NCBI RefSeq assembly: GCF_001465835.2
Contig: NZ_CP013661.2
Coordinates: forward strand, 1,914,501-1,978,500
DNA length: 64,000 bases
Direction of reading: 5' to 3'
Origin: Planococcus kocurii
GTDB lineage: Bacteria > Bacillota > Bacilli > Bacillales_A > Planococcaceae
The notes under the pieces are model-generated. The model searched no databases, was not told the DNA's origin, and saw nothing but the letters and a program-made list of their open reading frames with translations. Positions 1-7,115 of this stretch are shown here, one piece after another (position 1 is the stretch's first letter; the number at the start of each line of letters is the position of its first letter). Position numbers and translations under genes: made by a program.

Positions 1-2
1 TT

Positions 3-1553
3 ACCAATCGAATCATTCTGGATGACAATAACCATTTCTTTAAAAAGAATTTGGAGGAACTTGCGGAAAGCCAAAATGGCTGGCTGATTCTATTGGATTC
101 GGACGGAGCTATCCTTGATTCTTTTAACGCACCAGAAGTGCTGCCGACCCAATTCACTGTGAGTGATTTTACGGATCGGCTATGGGGAAGCCTAGAAGAT
201 AACCAACAATTTACTTATTGGGAAATTGAGTTTTTGGACATGGCCCCTCTTTTATTGTTATACGGCAGGAATAACATGGCTGAAGATTTATTGGAGTCTG
301 CGGTACCAGTTATCGACTGGCAACAGGAAAACTTGAATTTAACGCTTGGAACTAAAGAGGAGCTCGAGAAAGAAAAAGCATGGATTCAGCTACTCAGTCC
401 TGAAGGCAAGGTCCTGGACACCTATGGAGAAGTTAGTGAAAGTAGCCTGTATACAATGCAACAGTTAGGAGAGCTGCAAAGTGAGAATCAGTGGCTTGCA
501 TCTTTGACAAATACGGAAACGGGACTGACGGTAGTCACGGGACTCAAAAACGTACCATCGACAGCTTGGGGAACAACATTCTCAAATCAGAATCTTTTCT
601 TGTTCGCTTTAACAACATTGATTCTCTTAGCTATAGGGACTTTTTGGTATGCACGGAAATTTGGTGCCCCACTCCTTGTGATGATGCAGTGGATCCAAAA
701 TTTAGGGAATGGTCAATACGAGGAGCCCACAAATGAGAATAAAGGCTCTTTGATCACCAATAAAAAAGGAAAGATCAAAAAGAAGTATCGTCTTTATAAA
801 GACCTGATCGACACGCTTGAACAGTTGACTGCAACATTGAAGATTCATCAGCATCAGCAGAAAACCTTAGAGCGGACCCGTGAAGACTGGATTAGCGGAC
901 TGTCGCATGATTTGAAAACGCCGCTATCATCCATTTCAGGATATGCCCAAATGCTCGAGTCATCCGATTACGAATGGTCAGCAAAAGAGACCCGGGAATT
1001 CGCTTCAATTATGAATGAAAAATCCTTCTATATGATGGAATTGCTTGAGGAGTTGACCTTGACTTTCCGTTTGAAAAATCAAGCGCTGCCGCTGGCTAAG
1101 GAACAAATAGACATCAATGAATTCATTCGCCGCATTGTCATTCATTTCATCAATGATCCTTCGAACACAGAGCTGAAGTTTACATTCGTGGCGGCTCCTC
1201 AAAGCATTCGTGTGAATATTGACCCGATGTGGTTTCAGCGTATCATCGATAACTTAATCGCGAATGCAGTGAAATACAATCCGTCAGGAACAGAAATCAA
1301 AATTTCCGTCTCAACTATTGAACAGCATTTATTTGTTGTGTTAATTGAAGATGATGGAAAAGGGATGGAAATGGAAATAATGGAAAAACTTTTCGACCGC
1401 TATTACCGCGGCACTAATACCCATGACACGAGTACGGGTACAGGGCTTGGTCTGGCAATTACAAAACAGCTGATCCAGTTGCATGATGGTTCAATCCATG
1501 TAGAAAGTATGCCGGAAAAAGGTACTGCAGTGCGGGTTATTGTACCGGTTTAA
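3..1553 (+). CDS. Sensor histidine kinase, 5' end cut by window edge
   Basis: This is a membrane-bound two-component sensor kinase that would autophosphorylate and pass phosphate to a response regulator, probably encoded just outside the window. The frame is open to the left edge, so the true start lies upstream; a TTG at 51 has no convincing ribosome binding site. The visible part has an extracytoplasmic domain, one hydrophobic helix near nt 594-655, a linker, and the HisKA H-box SHDLKTPL with its histidine codon at 906-908. The N-box (NLIANAVKYNP, about 1240-1275), G1 DDGKGM and G2 GTGLGLAIT follow in order. All catalytic boxes look intact. The ligand cannot be judged. Confidence 0.9.
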   Translation, partial: TNRIILDDNNHFFKKNLEELAESQNGWLILLDSDGAILDSFNAPEVLPTQFTVSDFTDRLWGSLEDNQQFTYWEIEFLDMAPLLLLYGRNNMAEDLLESAVPVIDWQQENLNLTLGTKEELEKEKAWIQLLSPEGKVLDTYGEVSESSLYTMQQLGELQSENQWLASLTNTETGLTVVTGLKNVPSTAWGTTFSNQNLFLFALTTLILLAIGTFWYARKFGAPLLVMMQWIQNLGNGQYEEPTNENKGSLITNKKGKIKKKYRLYKDLIDTLEQLTATLKIHQHQQKTLERTREDWISGLSHDLKTPLSSISGYAQMLESSDYEWSAKETREFASIMNEKSFYMMELLEELTLTFRLKNQALPLAKEQIDINEFIRRIVIHFINDPSNTELKFTFVAAPQSIRVNIDPMWFQRIIDNLIANAVKYNPSGTEIKISVSTIEQHLFVVLIEDDGKGMEMEIMEKLFDRYYRGTNTHDTSTGTGLGLAITKQLIQLHDGSIHVESMPEKGTAVRVIVPV

Positions 1554-1760
1554 GGGAAAAAAGCATTCTGCATACGGCTAACAGTAGATTAGGGAAATCT
1601 CAATGAGACAAAAGTGGCTATATCTCATCTCTCAATGGAATAAAATGTCCATGCATCTACTATTCCTTTTTGCTTCTCACTTTTTTCATTCTGAACAACC
1701 AGAACTGTATAGCAAAATATTGTGCTTGTTTTTTAAGAATCTTGAGAAGAACTAAGGTAG

Positions 1761-1788
1761 AGTTTACATATGACACCTTATCGGAAGC
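1761..1788 (+). repeat. dif-like Xer recombination site A
   Basis: The left arm AGTTTACATAT (1761-1771), 6-base spacer GACACC and right arm TTATCGGAAGC have the 11-6-11 architecture of XerCD sites. The B. subtilis dif in the same orientation, as I remember it, has arms AGTTTACATAA and TTCTAGGAAGT. The left arm differs from it at one base and the right arm at three. Three more copies in the same orientation lie at 4186, 5750 and 8430. The 1554-1760 stretch before it holds no gene that I can see. Confidence 0.6.
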
Positions 1789-1800
1789 TACTTATAGTGA

Positions 1801-1842
1801 AAAGGAGAGAAGGGGCTGTACGTAGCGCATCTTTTCTCCTTT
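1801..1842 (+). terminator. Hairpin next to dif-like site A
   Basis: AAAGGAGAGAAG (1801-1812) pairs with CTTTTCTCCTTT (1831-1842) with one wobble, followed by T residues. A similar A/G-rich stem follows the dif-like sites at 4186 and 8430, so it appears to be part of the repeated unit. Confidence 0.55.
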
Positions 1843-1850
1843 TTGTTTGC

Positions 1851-1874
1851 GAAACTGTACTTTTACGAACGCTT
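1851..1874 (+). repeat. Second dispersed motif, copy A
   Basis: The 23 bases at 1852-1874, beginning AAACTGTACTTT and ending CGAACGCTT, recur exactly at 6611-6633. A looser copy (about 18 of 25 positions) lies at 4253-4277, at the same place relative to dif-like site B. The core spacer is CTGTAC with right arm TTTTACGAACG. Confidence 0.5.
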
Positions 1875-1882
1875 ATCTGTTC

Positions 1883-1897
1883 GAATCAATTTCATAA
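1883..1897 (+). repeat. IS left terminal inverted repeat
   Basis: GAATCAATTTCATAA matches the reverse complement of 3430-3444 at all 15 positions. It lies 71 bases beyond the transposase stop. Confidence 0.6.
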
Positions 1898-1968
1898 TGC
1901 GCACTTTTAAAAAATCATAGAAGAGCCGAAAATCGATGATTCCTTAAAAAAACGAATGAAATGGTGAA

Positions 1969-3318
1969 TTACGCTGCGATTGTTTGAAGAACTTTTAAAC
2001 GGTCGATGGCGAGTTTGGATGCGTTATACGCTAACTGAACCAAATCGACATGCAATTTGGCTTTCTTTCCAGTGCGATGATAAATCTGATTTAAGAGGAA
2101 ATACCCTTTCAAATAGGCATTGACCCTTTCAACGGCACTTCGTGCCTTGTAGAGCTGTTTCCATTTCAGCGAGCCTCTTGCCGGCGCCGTGTATTTGCGG
2201 AGATCGTCCGTGATTTTCTTTTTGTATACTTTTTGGCACAAGCTGTCGTGGGCTAACGGACAGTCCGCGCATTCGCTTGGCCTCGTATACTTAAGGGTTT
2301 CGTGCTTTTTATCGAAACTGTCATATCGGTAGCTATGTTCGCAGACGCAGGTTGGCGCAAAATGACGATCAAATCCAATTGGTTCTGGTTCGTTCTTTTT
2401 ATTGTAGGCAATGACTGATTGGGCGCCCATCCGGTAAACTTGTTCGTAAATCGGAGCGTAGTCGTATCCGGCATCCATTGTGGCATAAGCGATTTTGAGC
2501 GAAGCCAACCGTTCCTGTATTCCTTTAAGTAGCGGGATGGCGGCTTTTCCGTCATTCAGATTGCCCGAAGAAAATAGAGACTGAAGGATGTACTGGCTTT
2601 CTGCCCCAACGGCGAGATGGATTTTGAATCCAAACCAGAACACGTTCTTTCCTTCGCTATTCTTTTTCACTCCCCATTCGGGGTGTATGGGAACTGAAGC
2701 TCGCAGTTCCGAAAGCAGAATATCCAGCTGATCGGCAATTTTTTTTTCATATAAGGGAAGACTCGCTTCTTCTTCCGCCTTTTCCGCCAGCCATTGTTCC
2801 CGTTCTTCTTTCTTTTTGCGGCCACGCTTTTTCGTTTCTTTTTCGACCGCTTCTTTCTTTTGTGGCGCACAGTCACGTGCCTCGACATGGGTGGCGTCTA
2901 TGGCAACAATTTCATCTGAGATGAACCCTTCAGACATGGCCATCAAAAGAGTGCATTCCTGGACAATTTCCAAGGCATCCGATTCGCTGACCCACGTAAT
3001 CATACGTGAATAAGAAGCTTCCGAAGGAATCTCGTCCGATACCAAAAAGCCGCAGTCCACTTTGAAGCGCAAATCACTTTCCAAGCGTTTGACCAAATCT
3101 TTGATGAAGGGAATCCGTTCGGTGATCCGCACAATCAGCAAATAGATCATCGCCGCGTAATTCAAGGTTTGCGGTGGTCCGAAACGAGACTTTTTCGTCA
3201 CAACATTAAGAATTGGATGGATATCAATTCCCGATAAAATTGAGTTGAACCGGTGGGTAGGTTCCAAGTCATATAAAACTTGCATGTCAAACAGGCTTTC
3301 TTGTCGTATAATAGGCAT
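1969..3318 (-). CDS. IS1182-family transposase (DDE type)
   Basis: This 449-residue protein should catalyse cut-and-paste or copy-out movement of the surrounding element. The N-terminal region has the DUF772-type transposase fold seen in IS1182 proteins. A lysine- and glutamate-rich insertion lies near residues 155-200. The C-terminal part has the cysteine cluster CADCPLAHDSLC and the segment SAVERVNAYLKG, whose glutamate is the likely last residue of the DDE triad; the acidic residue in VAIDATHVE is a candidate for the first. The reading frame is intact and of full family length, so the element may be active. Its start is the ATG at 3318. Confidence 0.88.
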   Translation of the reverse strand: MPIIRQESLFDMQVLYDLEPTHRFNSILSGIDIHPILNVVTKKSRFGPPQTLNYAAMIYLLIVRITERIPFIKDLVKRLESDLRFKVDCGFLVSDEIPSEASYSRMITWVSESDALEIVQECTLLMAMSEGFISDEIVAIDATHVEARDCAPQKKEAVEKETKKRGRKKKEEREQWLAEKAEEEASLPLYEKKIADQLDILLSELRASVPIHPEWGVKKNSEGKNVFWFGFKIHLAVGAESQYILQSLFSSGNLNDGKAAIPLLKGIQERLASLKIAYATMDAGYDYAPIYEQVYRMGAQSVIAYNKKNEPEPIGFDRHFAPTCVCEHSYRYDSFDKKHETLKYTRPSECADCPLAHDSLCQKVYKKKITDDLRKYTAPARGSLKWKQLYKARSAVERVNAYLKGYFLLNQIYHRTGKKAKLHVDLVQLAYNASKLAIDRLKVLQTIAA

Positions 3319-3429
3319 AGGGCAACTCTCCAGTCTGTTAATGTTTGTGTCGTAACTCTCATTATACAGGATTTGGGGAGGTGCTCTATTTTCTTAGGAT
3401 TTTACCCTTAGAGCCGCAAGGGCTCGGAG

Positions 3430-3444
3430 TTATGAAATTGATTC
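3430..3444 (-). repeat. IS right terminal inverted repeat
   Basis: TTATGAAATTGATTC is the exact inverse of 1883-1897. It lies 112 bases upstream of the transposase start and just after a GAGCC/GGCTC hairpin at about 3410-3424. Confidence 0.6.
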
Positions 3445-3750
3445 ATTTATTAAGTATTTCGAAAAAAACAATAATTTAAAAAGACTTAATGATAGAATTA
3501 AACCACTACATAGCAAGGCATGATAGATATGAAAACTCAAAAATAGATAAGGTGGTTGAAAAGCAGAATAATCTAATCTTCTTTTCAGCAGTACGAATAA
3601 AAAATTGGAAAGCGAATTCATATGTAGAGAAATCAAGAATTAGCAATTCGCCCTGTTGAGGAGAAAGATTCGCCACAATGGAAAAAATGGGATGCTCCAT
3701 ATTTTACACATAAGGCAAGTAAAACTATTAAGATAAATCGCAAAATATAA
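3441..3750 (+). pseudogene. Decayed reading frame truncated by the IS
   Basis: Three consecutive protein-like stretches occur in different frames. The first starts at the IS border and contains FIKYFEKNNNLKRLNDRIK. The second contains YENSKIDKVVEKQNN. The last contains LAIRPVEEKDSPQWKKWDAP and ends at TAA 3748-3750. The last stretch has a flavour of a GNAT acetyltransferase N-terminus, but I do not recognise the family with confidence. I infer a broken gene with two frameshifts and a 5' end removed by the IS insertion; fortuitous open frames remain possible. Confidence 0.3.
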
Positions 3751-3786
3751 AAACAAGCTTTTTCTGTTTTTTGGGAGGCAATCATT

Positions 3787-4035
3787 ATGAAGAAAAAAAG
3801 AAATGTATTAGGATATTTATCAATAATTACAGCATTAACAAGTGTGATTTTTTTCTTTTCACCAATAGATAATGAAATAGATGCAATTATAATTGGTTTA
3901 ATTTCGTTATTAGGAATAGGATTTGCTTTGGCCTCCAAAGAACTGTGGTATGTTTTTATAGGCACTATATCAAATATGGCCATGTTAGGAATGGCTTATC
4001 TACTAATAATCGGAACAGATTTTAGTAAACTATAA
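3787..4035 (+). CDS. Small membrane protein, unknown
   Basis: I do not recognise this 82-residue protein. It has a lysine-rich N-terminus (MKKKR), then about three hydrophobic stretches (residues 8-25, 32-50 and 53-76). A GGGAGG ribosome binding site ends nine bases before the ATG. It lies in the same dif-bounded segment as the IS element, with no co-directional neighbour, and may be cargo of that segment. Confidence 0.55.
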   Translation: MKKKRNVLGYLSIITALTSVIFFFSPIDNEIDAIIIGLISLLGIGFALASKELWYVFIGTISNMAMLGMAYLLIIGTDFSKL

Positions 4036-4185
4036 TTTAGAACTATTTTAATAGGAAGAATCGAATTGTATACAATGTTTTTCAATTTCATCTCGAAATC
4101 ATCTGTCAAAAATTTATTAATCTACTACCCTTGGAATGAAAGCAGAGATCCAAAACCGTTATACTGAACGTGCTTCATAGTTTAC

Positions 4186-4213
4186 AATTTACATATGATG
4201 AGTTATCGAAAGG
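4186..4213 (+). repeat. dif-like Xer recombination site B
   Basis: The left arm AATTTACATAT, spacer GATGAG and right arm TTATCGAAAGG have the same orientation and 11-6-11 layout as site A at 1761. The 345-base gap 4036-4381 holds this site, its hairpin and the second motif, with no gene seen. Confidence 0.55.
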
Positions 4214-4236
4214 GAAAAGCGAGAAGTGAGCTTTTC
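4214..4236 (+). terminator. Hairpin next to dif-like site B
   Basis: GAAAAGC (4214-4220) pairs with GCTTTTC (4230-4236), directly after the right arm of the dif-like site. T/C-rich sequence follows. Confidence 0.45.
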
Positions 4237-4252
4237 TCTTTCTCTTCATCTG

Positions 4253-4277
4253 GAAAAGTGAACTTTGACAAGTTCTT
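4253..4277 (+). repeat. Second dispersed motif, degenerate copy B
   Basis: GAAAAGTGAACTTTGAC and the following AAGTTCTT match the motif at 1851-1874 and 6609-6633 at about 18 of 25 positions. The position relative to the neighbouring dif-like site is the same as in copy A. Confidence 0.35.
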
Positions 4278-4381
4278 TTAAAAAGTAGAATTAAGCGCGT
4301 TCTTATTTTCAAATAGAATGCATATTTTTTAACGCCACGTGCTTTTTCAGCATGTTTCTTTATCTTCGTTAAGCCACTGTC

Positions 4382-4741
4382 CTAAATTGTCCGACGGCCT
4401 AATTCTTTCTGAATCATCTCAAGCTGGGCGGCTCGAAGCTTGCGCTCGTATGGGTCCGTTTCGGATTCTGGCTTGGCGAGATAGTCCTCGTTATACTTGA
4501 TTTCCAGGTAGAGAATGTCCGTAGTCTCCATAACGGCATGCCGGTGGGACTTTTCCACTTCGGCTTCGATTTTCCCCAATTCATACTCTGCTGGATCTCG
4601 CTGAGCAATTTCGGCTTGAATTAGCGTTAGTGCTTTCAAATCCGGACACTTTTCATTGTTTAATCGTGTCAGTCGCTCATATAACTTCTTATTCGTCATT
4701 TTTTTAACGTTCGCTTCACTGAATTTTGAAAATAAGTTCAT
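4382..4741 (-). CDS. Hypothetical charged helical protein
   Basis: I do not recognise this protein of about 119 residues. It is soluble and highly charged, with no signal peptide or membrane segment, and has heptad-like helical stretches (IQAEIAQRDPAEYELGKIEA, and RKLRAAQLEMIQKEL near the C-terminus). A strong AAAGGAGG lies just upstream. Of two adjacent ATGs (4744 and 4741) the second has better spacing. It stands alone between dif-like sites B and C, divergent from the next gene, which fits accessory cargo. Confidence 0.55.
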   Translation of the reverse strand: MNLFSKFSEANVKKMTNKKLYERLTRLNNEKCPDLKALTLIQAEIAQRDPAEYELGKIEAEVEKSHRHAVMETTDILYLEIKYNEDYLAKPESETDPYERKLRAAQLEMIQKELGRRTI

Positions 4742-5002
4742 CATTATCCTCCTTTAAAGCTCTATTAGTGTAGTTACTCATGCATTTCGTTCACATCATA
4801 CGAAATGGGTTGTTCAAAATAGGGACTTCCACTGATAAGTACACAGTACCATAACGGAATCAACTCCTATAAACTTAAGGAGACTCGCAAAGTTTAAATC
4901 GTGCATGTTAATTGTCCCAGTTTCATGTGTAATTGTTTGTACTTGAACATTCTCCTTCGTCATTCATACAAAATGCATCAAAATGAAATGAGGGCTTTTA
5001 GA

Positions 5003-5686
5003 ATGATTGAAAAACTTTTTAAGAGATTATTTTCTAGAGATTACGGGCTGTCATCAACAGAGTTTGCGTTACTAATGGGTTATAAAACATGGAAAGAAGC
5101 TCAAGGAAATACCTATGCCATGTTCTTTACTGAAGTGGATGACTGGTGGTTTGCGACAGAGCTTCCTGATGGTCAATGGGCGGTGTGGAAAGAAGAAGGA
5201 GACATGCCCTATCCCTTTACGGTATTTTCTAGTCGGAGTGAAGCGATTGAACATCTAAGAGTCTTGTTCATAAAAAGTGCCTTACCTGAACGCAATTGGA
5301 TCGAGGAGGCGTCAAAAAAGAAAGGCAAAGTTTTAGTTGATAAAGAAACCCAAATACAAATCTTGCTCCGGGGAAATGCCTTACAATTTGCTTGTGAAAC
5401 ATTGGGTGTGAAAGATATGCGAATTCGTGAATACGCTGAAGTTTTTACAGTAAGCATGGATGAAGTCTATGACTATGCATTGAAACAGGGTCTTCCGCAA
5501 AGTGGCTCGACACGCGACGATATGCTAATTGAAGGCTTCCATTATTACAAAAAAGACGGCAAATGGCACACTTTTTTCAGGGAGAGAGGCCAGACATTCG
5601 ACGAAAAGAATTTTAATGATGAGGAGCTTGGAAAAAGGTACATCATTAAAACCCTGGTTCAATTGAGTGGTACGGGACTGTACTGA
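5003..5686 (+). CDS. Hypothetical protein, unknown family
   Basis: I do not recognise this protein. From the ATG at 5003 (GAGGG about ten bases upstream) it has 227 residues; the frame stays open to an ATG at 4901, but that extension is cysteine-rich and has no ribosome binding site. It is soluble, rich in aromatic residues (DDWWFATELPDGQWAVWKEE), and ends with a FHYYKKDGKWHTFFRERG region. Some features recall single-gene cargo proteins such as SUKH-like immunity proteins, but no motif is decisive. It lies inside the dif-bounded segment 4186-5777. Confidence 0.55.
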   Translation: MIEKLFKRLFSRDYGLSSTEFALLMGYKTWKEAQGNTYAMFFTEVDDWWFATELPDGQWAVWKEEGDMPYPFTVFSSRSEAIEHLRVLFIKSALPERNWIEEASKKKGKVLVDKETQIQILLRGNALQFACETLGVKDMRIREYAEVFTVSMDEVYDYALKQGLPQSGSTRDDMLIEGFHYYKKDGKWHTFFRERGQTFDEKNFNDEELGKRYIIKTLVQLSGTGLY

Positions 5687-5749
5687 CACATGCAAGTGCA
5701 AAGGGTCACTAGCCGTTAATTTCTTAAGCTTTTAGCTAAGGTTTTTATG

Positions 5750-5777
5750 AGTTTGCATATTCCAGATTATCGGAAGT
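5750..5777 (+). repeat. dif-like Xer recombination site C
   Basis: The left arm AGTTTGCATAT, spacer TCCAGA and right arm TTATCGGAAGT have the same orientation and spacing as sites A and B. The site lies between the end of an unknown gene and a strong terminator. Confidence 0.55.
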
Positions 5778-5816
5778 TGTAGTCATCAAATTAAAGAATA
5801 TCTGTTTCAACAAAAT

Positions 5817-5867
5817 AAGAGTCCGGCAAAGCGAGCACTGTAGAAGTGCTCGCTTTGCCGGACTCTT
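5817..5867. terminator. Strong bidirectional terminator
   Basis: A perfect 22-base-pair stem (5817-5838 with 5846-5867, core GTCCGGCAAAGCGAGCAC) has a 7-base loop and a T-run. It separates the plus-strand gene ending at 5686 from the minus-strand toxin-antitoxin locus ending at 5899, and could serve both. Confidence 0.85.
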
Positions 5868-5898
5868 TTTAGTCGGGAAAACCTGTTCTTCATTTCAA

Positions 5899-6186
5899 TT
5901 AGCTTAATCGCTCTTCAGCCAACTTATAAATCTTTTCTTTATCGCGTTTCCCAATGGCTACAATCTGAATCACTTGGATGGTCGCCTCGGCTTCTCTGAA
6001 AATAATCCGTAGGCCCATCTTCTTGGTTTTCAGCTTGTTGAATTGCGCCTAATTGCCGTGAAGGGATTGGCCCGCTTCCATCCCTCTCAATTTGATTCGA
6101 TTCAGCGCTTTATTGACGAAAATCTTTTGGCTGCCATCAAGTTGTTCATAATCTTCCGTTCAAGCTGATACAACGGTTATTCCCAC
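5899..6186 (-). pseudogene. RelE/ParE-type toxin with two nonsense codons
   Basis: Read in one frame from GTG 6184-6186 to TAA 5899-5901, this gives a RelE-superfamily toxin of normal size (about 95 residues) but with two in-frame stops: TGA at 6160-6162 and TAG at 6049-6051. The remaining sequence is otherwise well preserved: TEDYEQLDGSQKIFVNKAL before the second stop, and KKMGLRIIFREAEATIQVIQ then GKRDKEKIYKLAEERL after it. The first stop falls at the ninth codon, the second where a leucine would be expected. It lies directly downstream of an intact antitoxin gene, the usual operon order. An active toxin would be an mRNA endonuclease or gyrase poison; this copy should be dead. Confidence 0.8.
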
Positions 6187-6198
6187 CCGTCTTCTTCA

Positions 6199-6498
6199 TC
6201 AATGATAGGGGGATTCAGTAGCAATCGCACCGCGAACTTCCACGTCTGAAAAAGTAGAGACATTTTCTGTCAGCAGCCGTTTTTCAGCCATCAAATCAGC
6301 CAGCTGATCGTAAAGTTCTTCTATTTCTTTGTTCAAGGACTCGTATTGTTTTTGGGTGAGCATCACACCGACAACCTTTTCACGGTTGAAGACATACACG
6401 CCAGCAGCTTCTTGATCGGCTTTCTGAAAAACTTCCATGGGTGACCGTTTGACATTCGAAATCGAAGTTGTGGGGATATCAAGTATTCTCATCGCCAT
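6199..6498 (-). CDS. Phd/YefM-type antitoxin
   Basis: This antitoxin of about 99 residues would bind and neutralise the adjacent RelE-type toxin and repress its own promoter. The N-terminal part (MRILDIPTTSISNVKRSPMEV) is the Phd/YefM dimerising DNA-binding fold, with VYVFNREKVVGVMLTQKQYE as its second half. The ATG at 6498 has the best spacing to AAAGGAG; two more ATGs lie at 6504 and 6492. A perfect TATAAT (6531-6526 on the minus strand) lies just upstream. The C-terminus ends TESPYH, while another frame would give PIIDEEDGWE, so the tail may have frameshifted. Its toxin is inactivated. Confidence 0.82.
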   Translation of the reverse strand: MAMRILDIPTTSISNVKRSPMEVFQKADQEAAGVYVFNREKVVGVMLTQKQYESLNKEIEELYDQLADLMAEKRLLTENVSTFSDVEVRGAIATESPYH

Positions 6499-6602
6499 TT
6501 CCATCCACTCCTTTAAGTTATGTGCATTATATACTTTTTAAAAGACTTTTTGATTTATCTATAAAATTGAAAATGTATTAAGTCAGTAAGACTTTTGATA
6601 TT

Positions 6603-6630
6603 CGTTCAGAAAACTGTACTTTTACGAACG
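6603..6630. repeat. Second dispersed motif, best copy, 11-6-11 inverted repeat
   Basis: The arms CGTTCAGAAAA and TTTTACGAACG are inverted at 9 of 11 positions around the spacer CTGTAC. This is the layout of a tyrosine-recombinase core site, though an operator cannot be excluded. The right part matches 1852-1874 exactly over 23 bases (6611-6633). It lies between the antitoxin and the padR-chrA genes. Confidence 0.45.
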
Positions 6631-6786
6631 CTTCATCGAAATAGTATTCCCCCCTATTTCTTTAATGTTAAATGACTGTAAATTTTATGGAATTGCGCTG
6701 ATAGTATAAAAGTTTTATGTTATCTTAATAACAAACACTAATATCGGAATTCAATATTGGAAACCGTTATTAAAAGGAGAAGTAGA

Positions 6787-7095
6787 ATGGAAGACAAAGT
6801 GCTTCGCAAACTTTTTTTGGGATTTATTCATATCCATATCTTGCATCATGCTAAAGTGATGCCGATTTATGGCGTTTGGATGCTGGAGGAACTTCAGGAA
6901 CATGGCTACAGCATCGGACCGGGAACGCTTTATCCGATTCTTCATTCTATGGAATCCGATGGCTTGCTGATGAGAGAAGACCGGAACGTAGAAGGTAAAA
7001 TCCGGAAGTACTATAGTATTACGGAAAAAGGGGAACACGTTTTAGTTGAGGCTCAAAAAAAAGCCTATGAACTGTTTAAGGAGATAAAAGACTGA
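6787..7095 (+). CDS. PadR-family transcriptional regulator
   Basis: This 102-residue winged-helix protein probably represses the chromate transporter gene that starts 21 bases after it. The PadR core is visible: MPIYGVWMLEELQEHGYSIG is the recognition region, followed by GTLYPILHSMESDGL and the wing RKYYSITEKGEHVL. The ATG at 6787 follows AAAAGGAG with good spacing and is preferred to an in-frame start at 6757. The inducer is not visible from sequence; chromate or sulfate stress is an inference from the neighbour. Confidence 0.87.
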   Translation: MEDKVLRKLFLGFIHIHILHHAKVMPIYGVWMLEELQEHGYSIGPGTLYPILHSMESDGLLMREDRNVEGKIRKYYSITEKGEHVLVEAQKKAYELFKEIKD

Positions 7096-7115
7096 ATCAA
7101 AGGAGAGAAGAGAGA

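Larger units (their letters stand above)
1883..3444 (-). mobile_element. IS1182-family-like insertion sequence
   Basis: The element is about 1.56 kb and carries one transposase gene on the minus strand. A perfect 15-base inverted repeat, GAATCAATTTCATAA, occurs at 1883-1897 and inverted at 3430-3444, and I take these as the terminal repeats. No clear target duplication was found. The right end abuts a decayed reading frame (3441-3750), suggesting that insertion truncated a gene. The left end sits just beyond the second dispersed motif at 1851-1874. Confidence 0.65.

Noticed and set aside
1866..1883. LexA/SOS box
   Set aside because: CGAAC and GTTCG are present but separated by eight bases, not four, and the last base belongs to the IS end.
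2253..3013. Open frames opposite or out of frame within the transposase gene
   Set aside because: They are shadows of the intact transposase, without ribosome binding sites or family features.
4901..5002. N-terminal extension of the unknown gene starting at 5003
   Set aside because: No ribosome binding site lies at 4901, the extension is cysteine-rich and unlike the rest; GAGGG precedes the ATG at 5003.
5676..5690. Another copy of the CTGTAC motif at the end of the gene at 5003
   Set aside because: Only the six-base core is shared; the flanking arms do not match and it lies in coding sequence.
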